Origin: JAURDE01 sp965365285
Lineage (GTDB): Bacteria; Bdellovibrionota; Bacteriovoracia; Bacteriovoracales; Bacteriovoracaceae
DNA: 43,741 nucleotides
Assembly: GCA_965365285.1 (NCBI GenBank)
Contig: CBDUBC010000011.1
Location: forward strand, 1-43,741
Reading direction: 5' to 3'
This document shows positions 8,308-16,457 of the stretch, in pieces (positions within the stretch are counted from its first letter, which is position 1; each line of letters begins with the position of its first letter). The notes under the pieces were generated by a model. It searched no databases. It was given only the letters and a program-made list of their open reading frames with translations, and was not told the DNA's origin. The position numbers and the translations under genes are program-made.

Positions 8308-8844
8308 ATGCATACAAATGATTTTAAAGCGGGACTCATTTCTTTATCTTTAACTTTAATTCTTCTTCTTGTTACGGATATCGTATTTTCTAGCCTTCTT
8401 CCTGTGATAGGATTGAACGATCTTAGGTTTTCTATTCATGTTCTTATTATTTTATATCTAGGACTAAGAGTGGAATCTCCTTATCTCGCTCTTTTTATCT
8501 TTTTAGTAGAATACTTTCACTCTTTATTCACAATTGAGGGTTGGGCCATGGGGACTTTTACTGGAGTTCTTATTTGCATCACTATTGGCTTTGTAAAAGA
8601 TATTATTCATTTAAGAACAAAGTTTATGATCTTTTTAATCGTTCAGCTCTTTCAACTGGCTTGGTTTCTCGTTATTGGATTCCTCATTTATCTTAAATTG
8701 GATAATTTCAATTACGTGCTCACGAAGTTTTTTAATTTCATTCCTACAAGTATTATCATCTCCATTATAGCCCCATGGATCTTTCCTCTCTTGGATCGAA
8801 TTTGGGTATCCTCAGGAGACCATCTGATTGAGGATCATGTCTAA
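8308..8844 (+). CDS. mreD: Rod-shape determining protein MreD
   Basis: A 178-residue integral membrane protein with about five to six hydrophobic segments (for example SLSLTLILLLVTDIVF, LHVLIILYLGLRV-like and SIIISIIAPWIFPLLD), as in MreD. A TTG five codons upstream is in frame, but I chose the ATG at 8308. A GGAG site (8295-8298) sits 9 bases before it, and the ATG follows the mreC stop by one base. MreD is a membrane partner of MreC in the cell-elongation machine. Sequence similarity in this family is weak, so order in the operon carries much of the evidence. Confidence 0.9.
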   Translation: MHTNDFKAGLISLSLTLILLLVTDIVFSSLLPVIGLNDLRFSIHVLIILYLGLRVESPYLALFIFLVEYFHSLFTIEGWAMGTFTGVLICITIGFVKDIIHLRTKFMIFLIVQLFQLAWFLVIGFLIYLKLDNFNYVLTKFFNFIPTSIIISIIAPWIFPLLDRIWVSSGDHLIEDHV

Positions 8845-10793
8845 TGTTTGGAGAACAAGAAGTCGTCAAATCTCATAAGACCAGGGCCGATGTTATCGCC
8901 TCATTGGTTTTAGTCGCTTTTGCGATGATTGTAGCTCGACTTTGGTACCTCCAAATCTATAAAGGAGAAGAATTTTATAAATACGCTCTAGAAAATAAGC
9001 TTCGAAGGGAAACAGTTAAAGCCCCCCGAGGTCTAATATTTAGCAGGCAAAATGAAATTCTTGTTCACAACTCGCCACGGTTTGATGCCATTATCATTCC
9101 TCAATATCTTCTACATAAAAAACAAACGGTAGAGAAACTTTCTAAAATTGTTTCTATGGATGAGAAAAAGATTCACCGATTTCTAAAAAACGCTATCGGT
9201 TATGCTCGGTATCAACCAGTTGTTATTAAGAAGAATATAAGCATGAAAGAAGTAGCGATTATTGAGACTGAAGGAACTAAGCTTCCAGGAGTCTTTGTTC
9301 GAAACTTTATTAGTCGAGAGTATAAAGATGATGAGATAAATAGTCATCTTCTTGGATATATTAGTGAAGTAAACAAATCTCAGCTGCCTAAAGTTTCGAA
9401 AGATTATAAGCTTGGTGATTTTATTGGTCATTCAGGTATTGAAGAAGAATTTGATTCAGTCCTTCGAGGAAAAGATGGATATCAATTCATTGAAGTTGAC
9501 GCTAGAGGGAGAGTTCGAAGAACTCTATCGGAAAAAAATCTCTATAAAGGTATTAAGAATAAAAAAGCAGTACCAGGTAAAAATATACGTCTCACCATTG
9601 ATCGAGAGCTTCAGCTTGAAGCCTATAAAGCTCTTGATGGTAAAGTGGGAAGTGCCGTCGCGATTGATGTCAATAATGGGGAGATCCTCGCTATGGTTAG
9701 TCGCCCGGGGTATGACCCTACTCAATTCAGTCGAGGACTCACAACTGAATATTGGAATACCCTGGTTAATGATGAAAATAATCCTCTAAGAGATCGAGCA
9801 ATCCAGGAACATTATAGTCCAGGTTCTACTTTTAAAACGATCACGGCCATCGCAGGTCTGGAGGAAGGGCTTATTGATGAAAAGGATGAAGTCCATTGTC
9901 CAGGCTCTTTTGTTTTAGGGAGAAGACGATTTCACTGCTGGAAAAAAAATGGGCACGGTAAAGTCAATGTCGTTAAAGCAATTCGCGAATCATGTGATGT
10001 TTTCTTCTATAAGCTAGCAACCAAGCTTGATATCGATATACTTGCAAAATATTCTAAATCTCTTGGTTTAGGAATTAAGACAGGTGTTCGTCTACCACGT
10101 GAGATTCCGGGGCTTATTCCTACGAAAGACTGGAAACTTAAATCAAGTGGAGAAGAGTGGCAGCTAGGTGAGACACTATCTTGTGTTATTGGACAGTCTT
10201 TTGTTCTAACGACTCCATTACAATTGGCGCTTTCCTATAGTGCCCTTGCTAATGGTGGGATTCTTTATAAGCCACGAATAGTAAAAGAAATTTTTGATAA
10301 TGATGGAAATATCACCTTTAGTGGCCAGAAAGAAATTCTTGATAAGCATACCCTTAGTCCTAAGACGATGAAACTTATTAAAGAAGGGCTTTTTCAAGTT
10401 GTGAATCACCCCAAAGGTACGGCGTGGTGGTACCGAGGACGAGGAATTAAAATGGCGGGTAAAACCGGAACAAGTCAGGTTGTTCGTTTCTCCTCCGATA
10501 AAATCTATCATAAATGTGAAGAGCTCGAATACAAATTTAGACATCACGGACTCTTTACTGCCTATGTCCCTCAAGACAATCCTAAGATTGCGATTAGTGT
10601 AATTGTAGAACATGGTTGTCATGGTAGTAGCGCGGCTGCTCCTGTCGCCAGGGCAATCGCTACGAAGTACATGGAAAAATACTACCCTGAAGAAAGAAAG
10701 CGAATCATTAAAGAAGAACGAATGGCCGAGCAGAGAAGAAAAGAGCTTCTTGAAAAGAAAAAAGAGGCCATGACTGAAAAAGAGAGTGGATGA
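8844..10793 (+). CDS. mrdA: Penicillin-binding protein 2 (elongation transpeptidase)
   Basis: A 649-residue class B PBP. It has a single membrane segment (about 18-36), a PBP dimerisation/pedestal region (APRGLIFSRQNEIL onward), and a transpeptidase domain with SxxK at S328-TF-K331 (SPGSTFK), SxD at S383-C-D385 and KTGT at 540-543. It crosslinks peptidoglycan during lateral growth with RodA as glycosyltransferase partner. The C-terminal tail after ~610 is a charged, likely helical extension rich in Glu/Lys/Arg. The start ATG overlaps the mreD stop (TAATG), and the stop overlaps rodA (ATGA). Confidence 0.97.
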   Translation: MFGEQEVVKSHKTRADVIASLVLVAFAMIVARLWYLQIYKGEEFYKYALENKLRRETVKAPRGLIFSRQNEILVHNSPRFDAIIIPQYLLHKKQTVEKLSKIVSMDEKKIHRFLKNAIGYARYQPVVIKKNISMKEVAIIETEGTKLPGVFVRNFISREYKDDEINSHLLGYISEVNKSQLPKVSKDYKLGDFIGHSGIEEEFDSVLRGKDGYQFIEVDARGRVRRTLSEKNLYKGIKNKKAVPGKNIRLTIDRELQLEAYKALDGKVGSAVAIDVNNGEILAMVSRPGYDPTQFSRGLTTEYWNTLVNDENNPLRDRAIQEHYSPGSTFKTITAIAGLEEGLIDEKDEVHCPGSFVLGRRRFHCWKKNGHGKVNVVKAIRESCDVFFYKLATKLDIDILAKYSKSLGLGIKTGVRLPREIPGLIPTKDWKLKSSGEEWQLGETLSCVIGQSFVLTTPLQLALSYSALANGGILYKPRIVKEIFDNDGNITFSGQKEILDKHTLSPKTMKLIKEGLFQVVNHPKGTAWWYRGRGIKMAGKTGTSQVVRFSSDKIYHKCEELEYKFRHHGLFTAYVPQDNPKIAISVIVEHGCHGSSAAAPVARAIATKYMEKYYPEERKRIIKEERMAEQRRKELLEKKKEAMTEKESG

Positions 10794-11911
10794 TCATGTT
10801 TTCTGGTAATAATATTATTGAAGCATTTAAAAAATATGATTTCAGCTTTTTTGGCCTAGCAATACTTATTTTTATAGTTGGAGTCATAAACCTTTACAGT
10901 GCGACTCATGCTTCTTCCTTTAGCTATATGGCCAACCTCTATAAGGTTCAAATCGGCTGGTTTGTTCTTTCTATTTTGGTGGGCGTTGTAATTAGCTTTA
11001 TTCAACCCCGAAATCTTTTTCGCTTTAGCTATACGCTTTATATAATTAATGGAATTCTTCTTATTCTAGTTCTCTTTGTTGGTGATCATGGTATGGGAGC
11101 ACAAAGATGGCTTGTTCTAGGACCTATTCGAGTTCAACCTAGTGAACTTATGAAGGTCTCTTTAGTTCTTGCTCTTGGACGGTTTTACTCTAAAAACTAT
11201 CCCGATGGAGAAATGGGCCTGCGAGAGCTTATTTTGCCTTTCATTGTGGCCTTTATTCCGGCCCTTCTTATTATTGTAGAACCAGATCTTGGTACTGGAC
11301 TTATTCTTCTTCTCATCTTTTTTGCGATCGCTTTTTATAGAAAGCTTAAGGCAAAATCAATCGTGATTCTTGGGATCATTGGACTAGTTTGCGGAATAGG
11401 AATGTATAATTTCGGTCTTAAAGACTATCAAAGAAAAAGAATTCTCACGTTTTTAAACCCAGATCAAGATGCCAGAGGTTCTGGATATAACGCGATTCAA
11501 TCTAAAATTGCTATCGGAAGTGGACGCTTTTTAGGGAAGGGGTTTCAAAAGTCTTCCCAAGCTTCCCTAAACTATTTACCTGAGAACCATACTGACTTTG
11601 TGTTTGCAATCTTTAATGAGGAGCACGGTTTTGTGGGGGCAGTTCTGTTGATTGTCGTCTATGTGGCCCTTCTTTTTCGCTTCATTTGGCTTTGCCAAAG
11701 TGTTCCTCGAATCTATGAGTCCATTTTAGTGATAGGTCTCATGTCGATCTTTTTCTGGCATATTCTCATAAATATGGGGATGGTCACCGGACTTCTTCCC
11801 ATCGTAGGTCTACCTCTTCCTTTTATGTCTTATGGAGGATCGTCTCTTTTGACATTTGGAGTTTGCCTAGGTGTAGCGACCAGTATATCCAACTCAAGAA
11901 ATCTGTTTTAG
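10790..11911 (+). CDS. rodA: SEDS peptidoglycan glycosyltransferase RodA
   Basis: A 373-residue polytopic membrane protein of the SEDS family (about ten hydrophobic segments). Signatures include GMGAQRWLVLGPIRVQPSELMK, IIVEPDLGTGLILLLI, the large loop QSKIAIGSGRFLGKGF..SSQASLNYLPENHTDFVFAIFNEEHGF, and the final GLPLPFMSYGGSSL. RodA polymerises lipid II with PBP2. It overlaps mrdA by 4 bases, completing a standard elongasome operon. Another ATG two codons downstream (10796) could also serve as the start. Confidence 0.97.
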   Translation: MIMFSGNNIIEAFKKYDFSFFGLAILIFIVGVINLYSATHASSFSYMANLYKVQIGWFVLSILVGVVISFIQPRNLFRFSYTLYIINGILLILVLFVGDHGMGAQRWLVLGPIRVQPSELMKVSLVLALGRFYSKNYPDGEMGLRELILPFIVAFIPALLIIVEPDLGTGLILLLIFFAIAFYRKLKAKSIVILGIIGLVCGIGMYNFGLKDYQRKRILTFLNPDQDARGSGYNAIQSKIAIGSGRFLGKGFQKSSQASLNYLPENHTDFVFAIFNEEHGFVGAVLLIVVYVALLFRFIWLCQSVPRIYESILVIGLMSIFFWHILINMGMVTGLLPIVGLPLPFMSYGGSSLLTFGVCLGVATSISNSRNLF

Positions 11912-11979
11912 CTCTACGCGTGTATTCTTTTATGTTGAATAGTGTTATTTAGTCTTAAGGACAGACTTTTTGGGAAAAT

Positions 11980-12432
11980 ATGTTAAAAATTTCTAAAATA
12001 GGTAGCCTTCTAAAAAGGACCTATCGTATTTACAGTCATAATTGTCTCAAAAAGCTTGAGGCCAAAGGCTTTAGTGACCTTAGACCTTCCTTTCTAGAAA
12101 TCCTTTTTTATATCTGTGAAAACCCAGGTTCTTCTATCAAAGATATTGGCGTGGGCTGTGGATTAAAAAAGCAAACCATGACCTCTCATCTTAATGAGCT
12201 TGTGAAAAGAGGCTATATTCACAGAAAAATAAATATCGAGGATAAAAGAGAGCAAAATATCTTTCTTACGGAATACGGAGAAAAATTTAAATTTGCTCTT
12301 TTTGAGTCAATCCATGAGATTGAATCTGAGTTTTCTACACAAGTTGGTAGTGTTGAATTAGAAAGAGTTGAGCATCATCTTAAAAATTTTCACGATAAAA
12401 TTTATAATGATGAAAAAAATTATCTTATCTAA
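11980..12432 (+). CDS. MarR-family transcriptional regulator
   Basis: A 150-residue winged-helix regulator: an N-terminal dimerisation helix (about 1-30), the DNA-binding segment SIKDIGVGCGLKKQTMTSHLNELVKRGYI (about 57-87), the wing KINIEDKREQNIFLTEYG (about 89-106), and C-terminal dimer helices. This matches the MarR fold, which normally binds a palindrome near its own gene and is relieved by small ligands. The target is unknown. It follows rodA after 68 bases and its last codons overlap the convergent membrane-protein gene by 4 bases. The ribosome site (GGGA) is weak. Confidence 0.85.
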   Translation: MLKISKIGSLLKRTYRIYSHNCLKKLEAKGFSDLRPSFLEILFYICENPGSSIKDIGVGCGLKKQTMTSHLNELVKRGYIHRKINIEDKREQNIFLTEYGEKFKFALFESIHEIESEFSTQVGSVELERVEHHLKNFHDKIYNDEKNYLI

Positions 12433-13346
12433 AATCTTGGATAGAAAGTTCCAAAGTATAGATGACCTGTAATAACGCTAGTTAAATAACAACAAGTCAA
12501 AAAGAGCGCGCCTTCATAAATTCCATGGCCAATGGAGGGATTTTCCACTTCCCGAGCCATATCCATTTCATTGGTCGCGGCGGTATCTTGAAAAGTGAAG
12601 ACAATCATAAGACCTCTTCTAAAAATGGGAAGAATGATAAGACTTAAGAGGATCTTAAGACAGGTTTGGATGACATAGACCTTAACATCTTCAATTTCAT
12701 GATTTACCGAGGACGCAATAATAATACAAATTCCAATAAAAAAGCCAGAATAGCTATAGGCTAAAGCAGGGCTTCTTTGAACGAGAAGCTTATTAAATCG
12801 AAAGCGAGAAATTAATGGATAAGTTTTGGTCGCAAACCCAATGATCACCATCGTAAAGAGCCAAATAAAAACCAGAAAAACCGGAATATGATGATAGCTG
12901 TCACGAGCGATTGAGACAGAGACTTTCATAAGATGAGCAAGACCAACAGCATGAGAGAAACAAATCATAGCGTAAGACATATTCTCCCTTTTCACAATTT
13001 CATCATGATACTCAAAGCTATAGAGAACAATACTATCAACGATATAAAGCGAGCCTAGATACAAAATAAGAGAGATGGAACTAGCGATCATGAAATCAAA
13101 AAGTGCAAGAAAAACGCCATCGCTCATATAAAAATAGAATTCAGAATAGATCATACCGATACCCAGAATTCTTCCAAAGAGGAAAAGAGTGTCGGCAGAG
13201 TTTTTCATTGGATAAAACTTTTTAAAAAGCTGATTTCTGGTGCTTGGGTAGAGAATAAGGTGAGCGTACTTATAAAGATAAATACCAAGACATATAAATA
13301 AAGTCAGGAGTACTCGAATTAGTAGTTTATCCAATAGCTCATTCAT
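12429..13346 (-). CDS. Polytopic membrane protein, unrecognised (possible DUF350-like end)
   Basis: A 305-residue protein with about eight hydrophobic segments (near 8-26, 53-72, 78-112, 124-143, 153-172, 193-213, 224-243 and 275-295) and no signal peptide. The last segment, 'SIGHGIYEGALFLTCCYL..VITG', faintly recalls DUF350-type repeats, but I would not rely on it. I do not recognise the family. It starts inside the end of the upstream gene (8-base overlap, AAGGA site 9-11 bases ahead), so the two are almost certainly co-translated and may work together in the envelope. Confidence 0.75.
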   Translation of the reverse strand: MNELLDKLLIRVLLTLFICLGIYLYKYAHLILYPSTRNQLFKKFYPMKNSADTLFLFGRILGIGMIYSEFYFYMSDGVFLALFDFMIASSISLILYLGSLYIVDSIVLYSFEYHDEIVKRENMSYAMICFSHAVGLAHLMKVSVSIARDSYHHIPVFLVFIWLFTMVIIGFATKTYPLISRFRFNKLLVQRSPALAYSYSGFFIGICIIIASSVNHEIEDVKVYVIQTCLKILLSLIILPIFRRGLMIVFTFQDTAATNEMDMAREVENPSIGHGIYEGALFLTCCYLTSVITGHLYFGTFYPRF

Positions 13347-14016
13347 TGCTCTTCATTCCTTCTAACAAAAAGATTTCTCGGACGTGTTCTATGAAGTTGA
13401 TTTTTTCACGCTTATCTAAATTACTCTGTGGAAAGCTTTTTTGGGTGATTGTTCCATGCTCTCCAAACTCATTATTAAATCCTAAGAATGTCTTTCCTTG
13501 CTTTTCTGATTTAATTACCTCTTGATAAAATTCTCTGGTGAGAACAAATGTATCCCAACCTAATACCTTAGGAAAACTTCGATAGGCCCTGTGAAAACGC
13601 CAAAATTGTTTACCTGTTGTAGATCGAACCCATGCTCCAAAAGATGGATTATTAATAAAAACCATCCCAGGAGGTAAAGGGGTAAAGTTGACTGAATTGT
13701 CAGTATCATACCTTCTGAAAATAGAAAGCCCCCGGTGTGGGAAATGCTCTTTCCAAAAGTCTTTACTCGTTTTAACAAGAACTTCCTGGGTCGGCCCAAA
13801 AGCGTAAAGTTTTAAGTACTTTTGAAAATAACTCTTTATGATAAAACCTGTTTTAAAACTATCAATAAGAATAAGAGTCATTGGCTCTTGTTTAAAAAAG
13901 TTGGGAAAAGACTTTTCATTTTGAATGTATATTTGACTTTGAATTTGGGGCGCAAAGGTTCTTGAAAGTCCCAAATAGATAATAATGAGAAATATATAGA
14001 GAGATATTTTGTTCAT
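13339..14016 (-). CDS. Membrane-anchored or secreted protein of unknown function
   Basis: A 225-residue protein with an N-terminal hydrophobic segment (about 4-18, then RTFAPQIQ), which should direct it to the periplasm or anchor it. The rest is rich in aromatic residues, with blocks such as PPGMVFINNPSFGAWVR, KQFWRFHRAYRSFPKVLGWD and FGEHGTITQ. I recognise no domain. It lies 42 bases downstream of the HD-hydrolase gene with only a weak ribosome site, and overlaps the next membrane-protein gene by 8 bases. It is probably the extracytoplasmic partner of that membrane protein (inference). Confidence 0.7.
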   Translation of the reverse strand: MNKISLYIFLIIIYLGLSRTFAPQIQSQIYIQNEKSFPNFFKQEPMTLILIDSFKTGFIIKSYFQKYLKLYAFGPTQEVLVKTSKDFWKEHFPHRGLSIFRRYDTDNSVNFTPLPPGMVFINNPSFGAWVRSTTGKQFWRFHRAYRSFPKVLGWDTFVLTREFYQEVIKSEKQGKTFLGFNNEFGEHGTITQKSFPQSNLDKREKINFIEHVREIFLLEGMKSNE

Positions 14017-14058
14017 TTGATTTTATTATTATCCCTGACAATCAAATGCCAGTCAAAA

Positions 14059-15351
14059 CTAGGCGTTAATCAATTTTAATAATTGATCATTTTGGGCAGA
14101 TGAAAGGTCCTTTATATCAAGGTGAAGTCGACTAATAGAGTGACTTTTACTAAATTTTTGAAAGAGCTTTGTCGCTTTATCAATATCAGAATACTCATTT
14201 TGCTCCAAACCAAAACCTGATCGTATAACCTTAATAGGAAAGTCCTGATCGTGTCCTGAACTCCCGTAATACTTTGATAGTCGGCTCGAAGAAGAGCAGT
14301 GAATATAATCAATTTTCTCCTCATCACAGAACTTAAGGATATTATCAAGTTTAATTTGCTGTTCAAGATTAAAGGATTCAAAGACTTTTTTAGGGATCTG
14401 ATTCGCTACAATTCGCTTCGCAAAAGCATTGGTAGAGTTTCTAAGAACCTTCATAAGAAAATGATCATCATGATGTACGTACTCACTTAAATCGGCCGGG
14501 ATAGAATACTCTTGCGAGGTATTAAAAAATTTAAAAAGCATCTGCTCAAGGCAAACGGCGCGGTAATGGAAATAAACCATGACAAACATATGAAAACGAG
14601 AGAGGAGGAAATCATCAAAAGTAACGACGGCCCTTTCACTTAGGCCCAAATAGGCCGTTTTTTCAATAATGGCCGGGGAAAGATTATCGATGATCCAGTC
14701 GAGATCAAATTTTCCGTAGCTAACACCACAAAAATAGCTATCTCTAAGAAGATAATCCATTCGATCACAATCAAGCTCGCTCGTCACAAGCTGATGAAGA
14801 ATAGGGAAGTAGTTCACTTCATCGAGAATGAAATAGCTAGGGTTCTTAGCTTTTCCTAAAATAAGACCGGCAACTTCATACAGATCAACATCATACTTTT
14901 TTCGCACTTGCTCAAAGGAAGAAGAGAAGTCACTATCGACAATGGCCTTAATAGTATAGTCTTCATGTGTTGCCTGACGATCTGGTTCTGAGGGCATAAT
15001 TCCATCAGGAATATTAAGTTCTTTCATGGAAGGCATAACGACTTCCGTTGTATGAGACAAGGGAGCGTGACCGATGTCGTGCAAAAGACAACTTAATTTA
15101 AAGGTTTCTTTTATCCTTTCAAAATCGGCTGAGTTTTTATGTTTTCTAAAAAGCTTTTGAAAAACCTTTTGAGCGATATGCATGACTCCAACGGAGTGGA
15201 TGAATCTTGTGTGAGTTGCTCCTGGGAAGACATATTCACTGAAACCAAGTTGTTTAATATTTCTGAGACGAGAGAAAAGAGGATGTTCAATAATTGGTAT
15301 TTCAACATCCTCTATATGTATAGAGCCGTGTACGGGATCTCTGATTTCCAC
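14059..15351 (-). CDS. HD-superfamily phosphohydrolase (YwfO/dGTPase-related)
   Basis: A 430-residue HD-domain protein. The N-terminus MEIRDPVHGSIHI matches the 'RDPVHG' start of the YwfO/SAMHD1-like HD family. Metal-binding residues are visible as H52 (TRFIHSVGV), H91-D92 (LLHDIGHAPLSH) and the later Asp in SELDCDRMDYLLRDSYFCGVSYG. Relatives act on deoxynucleoside triphosphates or other nucleotides, so a nucleotide phosphohydrolase role is likely, but the substrate is unproven. The start is GTG overlapping the glutaredoxin stop (TAGTG). Its operon partners (glutaredoxin, histone-like protein) suggest a link to nucleotide pools or DNA state, which is inference. Confidence 0.88.
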   Translation of the reverse strand: MEIRDPVHGSIHIEDVEIPIIEHPLFSRLRNIKQLGFSEYVFPGATHTRFIHSVGVMHIAQKVFQKLFRKHKNSADFERIKETFKLSCLLHDIGHAPLSHTTEVVMPSMKELNIPDGIMPSEPDRQATHEDYTIKAIVDSDFSSSFEQVRKKYDVDLYEVAGLILGKAKNPSYFILDEVNYFPILHQLVTSELDCDRMDYLLRDSYFCGVSYGKFDLDWIIDNLSPAIIEKTAYLGLSERAVVTFDDFLLSRFHMFVMVYFHYRAVCLEQMLFKFFNTSQEYSIPADLSEYVHHDDHFLMKVLRNSTNAFAKRIVANQIPKKVFESFNLEQQIKLDNILKFCDEEKIDYIHCSSSSRLSKYYGSSGHDQDFPIKVIRSGFGLEQNEYSDIDKATKLFQKFSKSHSISRLHLDIKDLSSAQNDQLLKLINA

Positions 15352-15608
15352 TAGCTCTCCTTTTCAAGCTGACCTAGATTGTCCTCCATCCATTGTATAA
15401 TATCCGCGGATTCAAACATAGGCTTTCCATCAATATATAGACAAGGAGTGGTTCTTCGTCCGGTGTCTTTAAAGAGCTTTTCAAGAAATTCAGGATTTCT
15501 ATGAATATGTTTGAGTTCAACTTTAAGGTTCATTCTTTTAATGGCATTCAGAACTAAAACGCAAAACGGACAGGCATCAAAATAGTAGAGTTCTAATTTG
15601 GGACTCAT
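15351..15608 (-). CDS. Glutaredoxin-like protein
   Basis: An 85-residue single-domain glutaredoxin with the active site C13-P-F-C16 in YYFDACPFCVLV. The cis-Pro loop reads RRTTPCLYIDG, and ESADIIQWMEDN fits the GSH-binding end helix. Members reduce disulfides or glutathione adducts in the cytoplasm, for example on ribonucleotide reductase. The cis-Pro position is preceded by Thr (TTP) in place of the usual Val (TVP), and followed by a Cys. It is coupled at both ends: its ATG overlaps the stop of the histone-like gene and its stop overlaps the HD gene. Confidence 0.92.
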   Translation of the reverse strand: MSPKLELYYFDACPFCVLVLNAIKRMNLKVELKHIHRNPEFLEKLFKDTGRRTTPCLYIDGKPMFESADIIQWMEDNLGQLEKES

Positions 15609-16363
15609 TAAGCCTCTTCCTCATCATCCGAATCGAGCCCATGAGCATAGAGTTCATCCTCATCCATTTCATCAATTTCATCTTCTTCATCTGGCTTATC
15701 AAAAGCATCATTATAGCCCCAGCCATAACCATACTCGCCTTCACCTAAATCATCATCCTCCTCATCATCAAAGTCATCTGATCCAGAACTGCTCTCTTCT
15801 TCTTTTTCATCCCCATCAAGGGATTCAAATTCAATATCATCATCATTATTGGCAAGTACGTCTTCAATTTCTTCGGCTTGGACCTCTTCTTCAGCTGGCT
15901 TTTCACCTGGAGTTACAGGAGTTGCAAGGATCTCTCTTCGCTCTTTTTCTAAAGTTTTTGCATTCTTCTTTTTATATTCTTCTAAAGCCTCTTCAGGTGT
16001 GAGCTTTTTAGGCTTGGAACTTTTTTTGGCCGTTTTTTTCTTTGTAGCTTTCTTTTTAGAGGTCTTTTTCTTAGCGACTTTCTTTTTCGCCGCTTTTTTC
16101 TTAATAGATTTTTTAGCTACTTTTTTCTTAGCTTTCTTTTTAGTCGTCTTCTTTTTGGCAGCTTTTTTCTTTGTGGCCTTCTTTTTGGCAGCTTTTTTCT
16201 TTGTGGCCTTCTTTTTAGTAGCTTTTTTCTTTGTAGCCTTCTTTTTAGTAGCTTTTTTCTTTGTCGTTTTCTTTTTTGCAACCTTCTTTTTCGTTGCTTT
16301 CTTTTTGGTTGAAGCTTTTTTCTTCGCTACTTTTTTCTTTGTTGCTTTCTTCTTCTTTGCCAC
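15608..16363 (-). CDS. Lys-rich histone H1-like protein with acidic tail
   Basis: A 251-residue, two-part protein. Residues 1-120 are almost only Lys, Ala and Thr in 'KKATKKKAAK' type repeats, like the C-terminal domain of histone H1 and bacterial Hc1/AlgP/BpH-like proteins; this part should bind and compact DNA (or RNA) without sequence choice. A linker (121-155, LTPEEALEEYKKK) leads to a Glu/Asp-rich tail (155-251) with a YGYGWGY island at 211-217. The start is GTG with AAGGA 7 bases ahead, behind a near-consensus promoter. The composition is too simple to assign orthology. The acidic tail could mask the basic half or bind proteins (inference). Confidence 0.82.
   Translation of the reverse strand: MAKKKKATKKKVAKKKASTKKKATKKKVAKKKTTKKKATKKKATKKKATKKKATKKKAAKKKATKKKAAKKKTTKKKAKKKVAKKSIKKKAAKKKVAKKKTSKKKATKKKTAKKSSKPKKLTPEEALEEYKKKNAKTLEKERREILATPVTPGEKPAEEEVQAEEIEDVLANNDDDIEFESLDGDEKEEESSSGSDDFDDEEDDDLGEGEYGYGWGYNDAFDKPDEEDEIDEMDEDELYAHGLDSDDEEEA
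16161..16263 (-). repeat. 30-bp in-frame tandem repeat in the histone-like gene
   Basis: Near-identical 30-base units start at 16161, 16191, 16221 and 16251 (the last partial), each beginning GCTTTTTTCTTTGT on the + strand and encoding a ten-residue KKATKKKAAK-type unit. Differences between units are mostly single silent or Ala/Thr changes. Because the period is a multiple of three, gain or loss of units would lengthen or shorten the basic domain without shifting frame. Confidence 0.85.
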
Positions 16364-16396
16364 AGTGAGTCCTTAGTTGGATATTCAATATAAGCC

Positions 16397-16426
16397 ATTA
16401 TACTCTGAGGAAATTGCTTTGCTCAA
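16397..16426 (-). promoter_or_regulatory. Near-consensus sigma-70-type promoter for the histone-like operon
   Basis: On the minus strand TTGAGC (16421-16426), an 18-base spacer and a perfect TATAAT (16397-16402) lie 34 bases upstream of the GTG start of the histone-like gene. It is the best-looking promoter in the window, and would fit an abundant nucleoid-type protein. Confidence 0.7.
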
Positions 16427-16457
16427 CTCTCTTGTGTAGGTAGATTGTAGATTTTTG

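Noticed and set aside
11951..11971. AGTCT/AGACT hairpin followed by TTTTT between rodA and the MarR gene
   Set aside because: Only a 5-bp, partly AT stem just before the MarR start; too weak to call a terminator.
14059..14085. ATCAAT/ATTGAT inverted repeat at the end of the HD gene
   Set aside because: It lies within codons of the gene, is all AT-rich and has no U-run.
15598..16002. + strand frame rich in His, Leu and Gln
   Set aside because: Antisense of the acidic tail (GAT/GAA codons); composition follows from the real gene.
15849..16376. Long + strand open frame rich in Phe/Val/Ala
   Set aside because: It is the antisense of the Lys-rich repeat (AAA codons read as TTT); no ribosome site and no natural protein composition.
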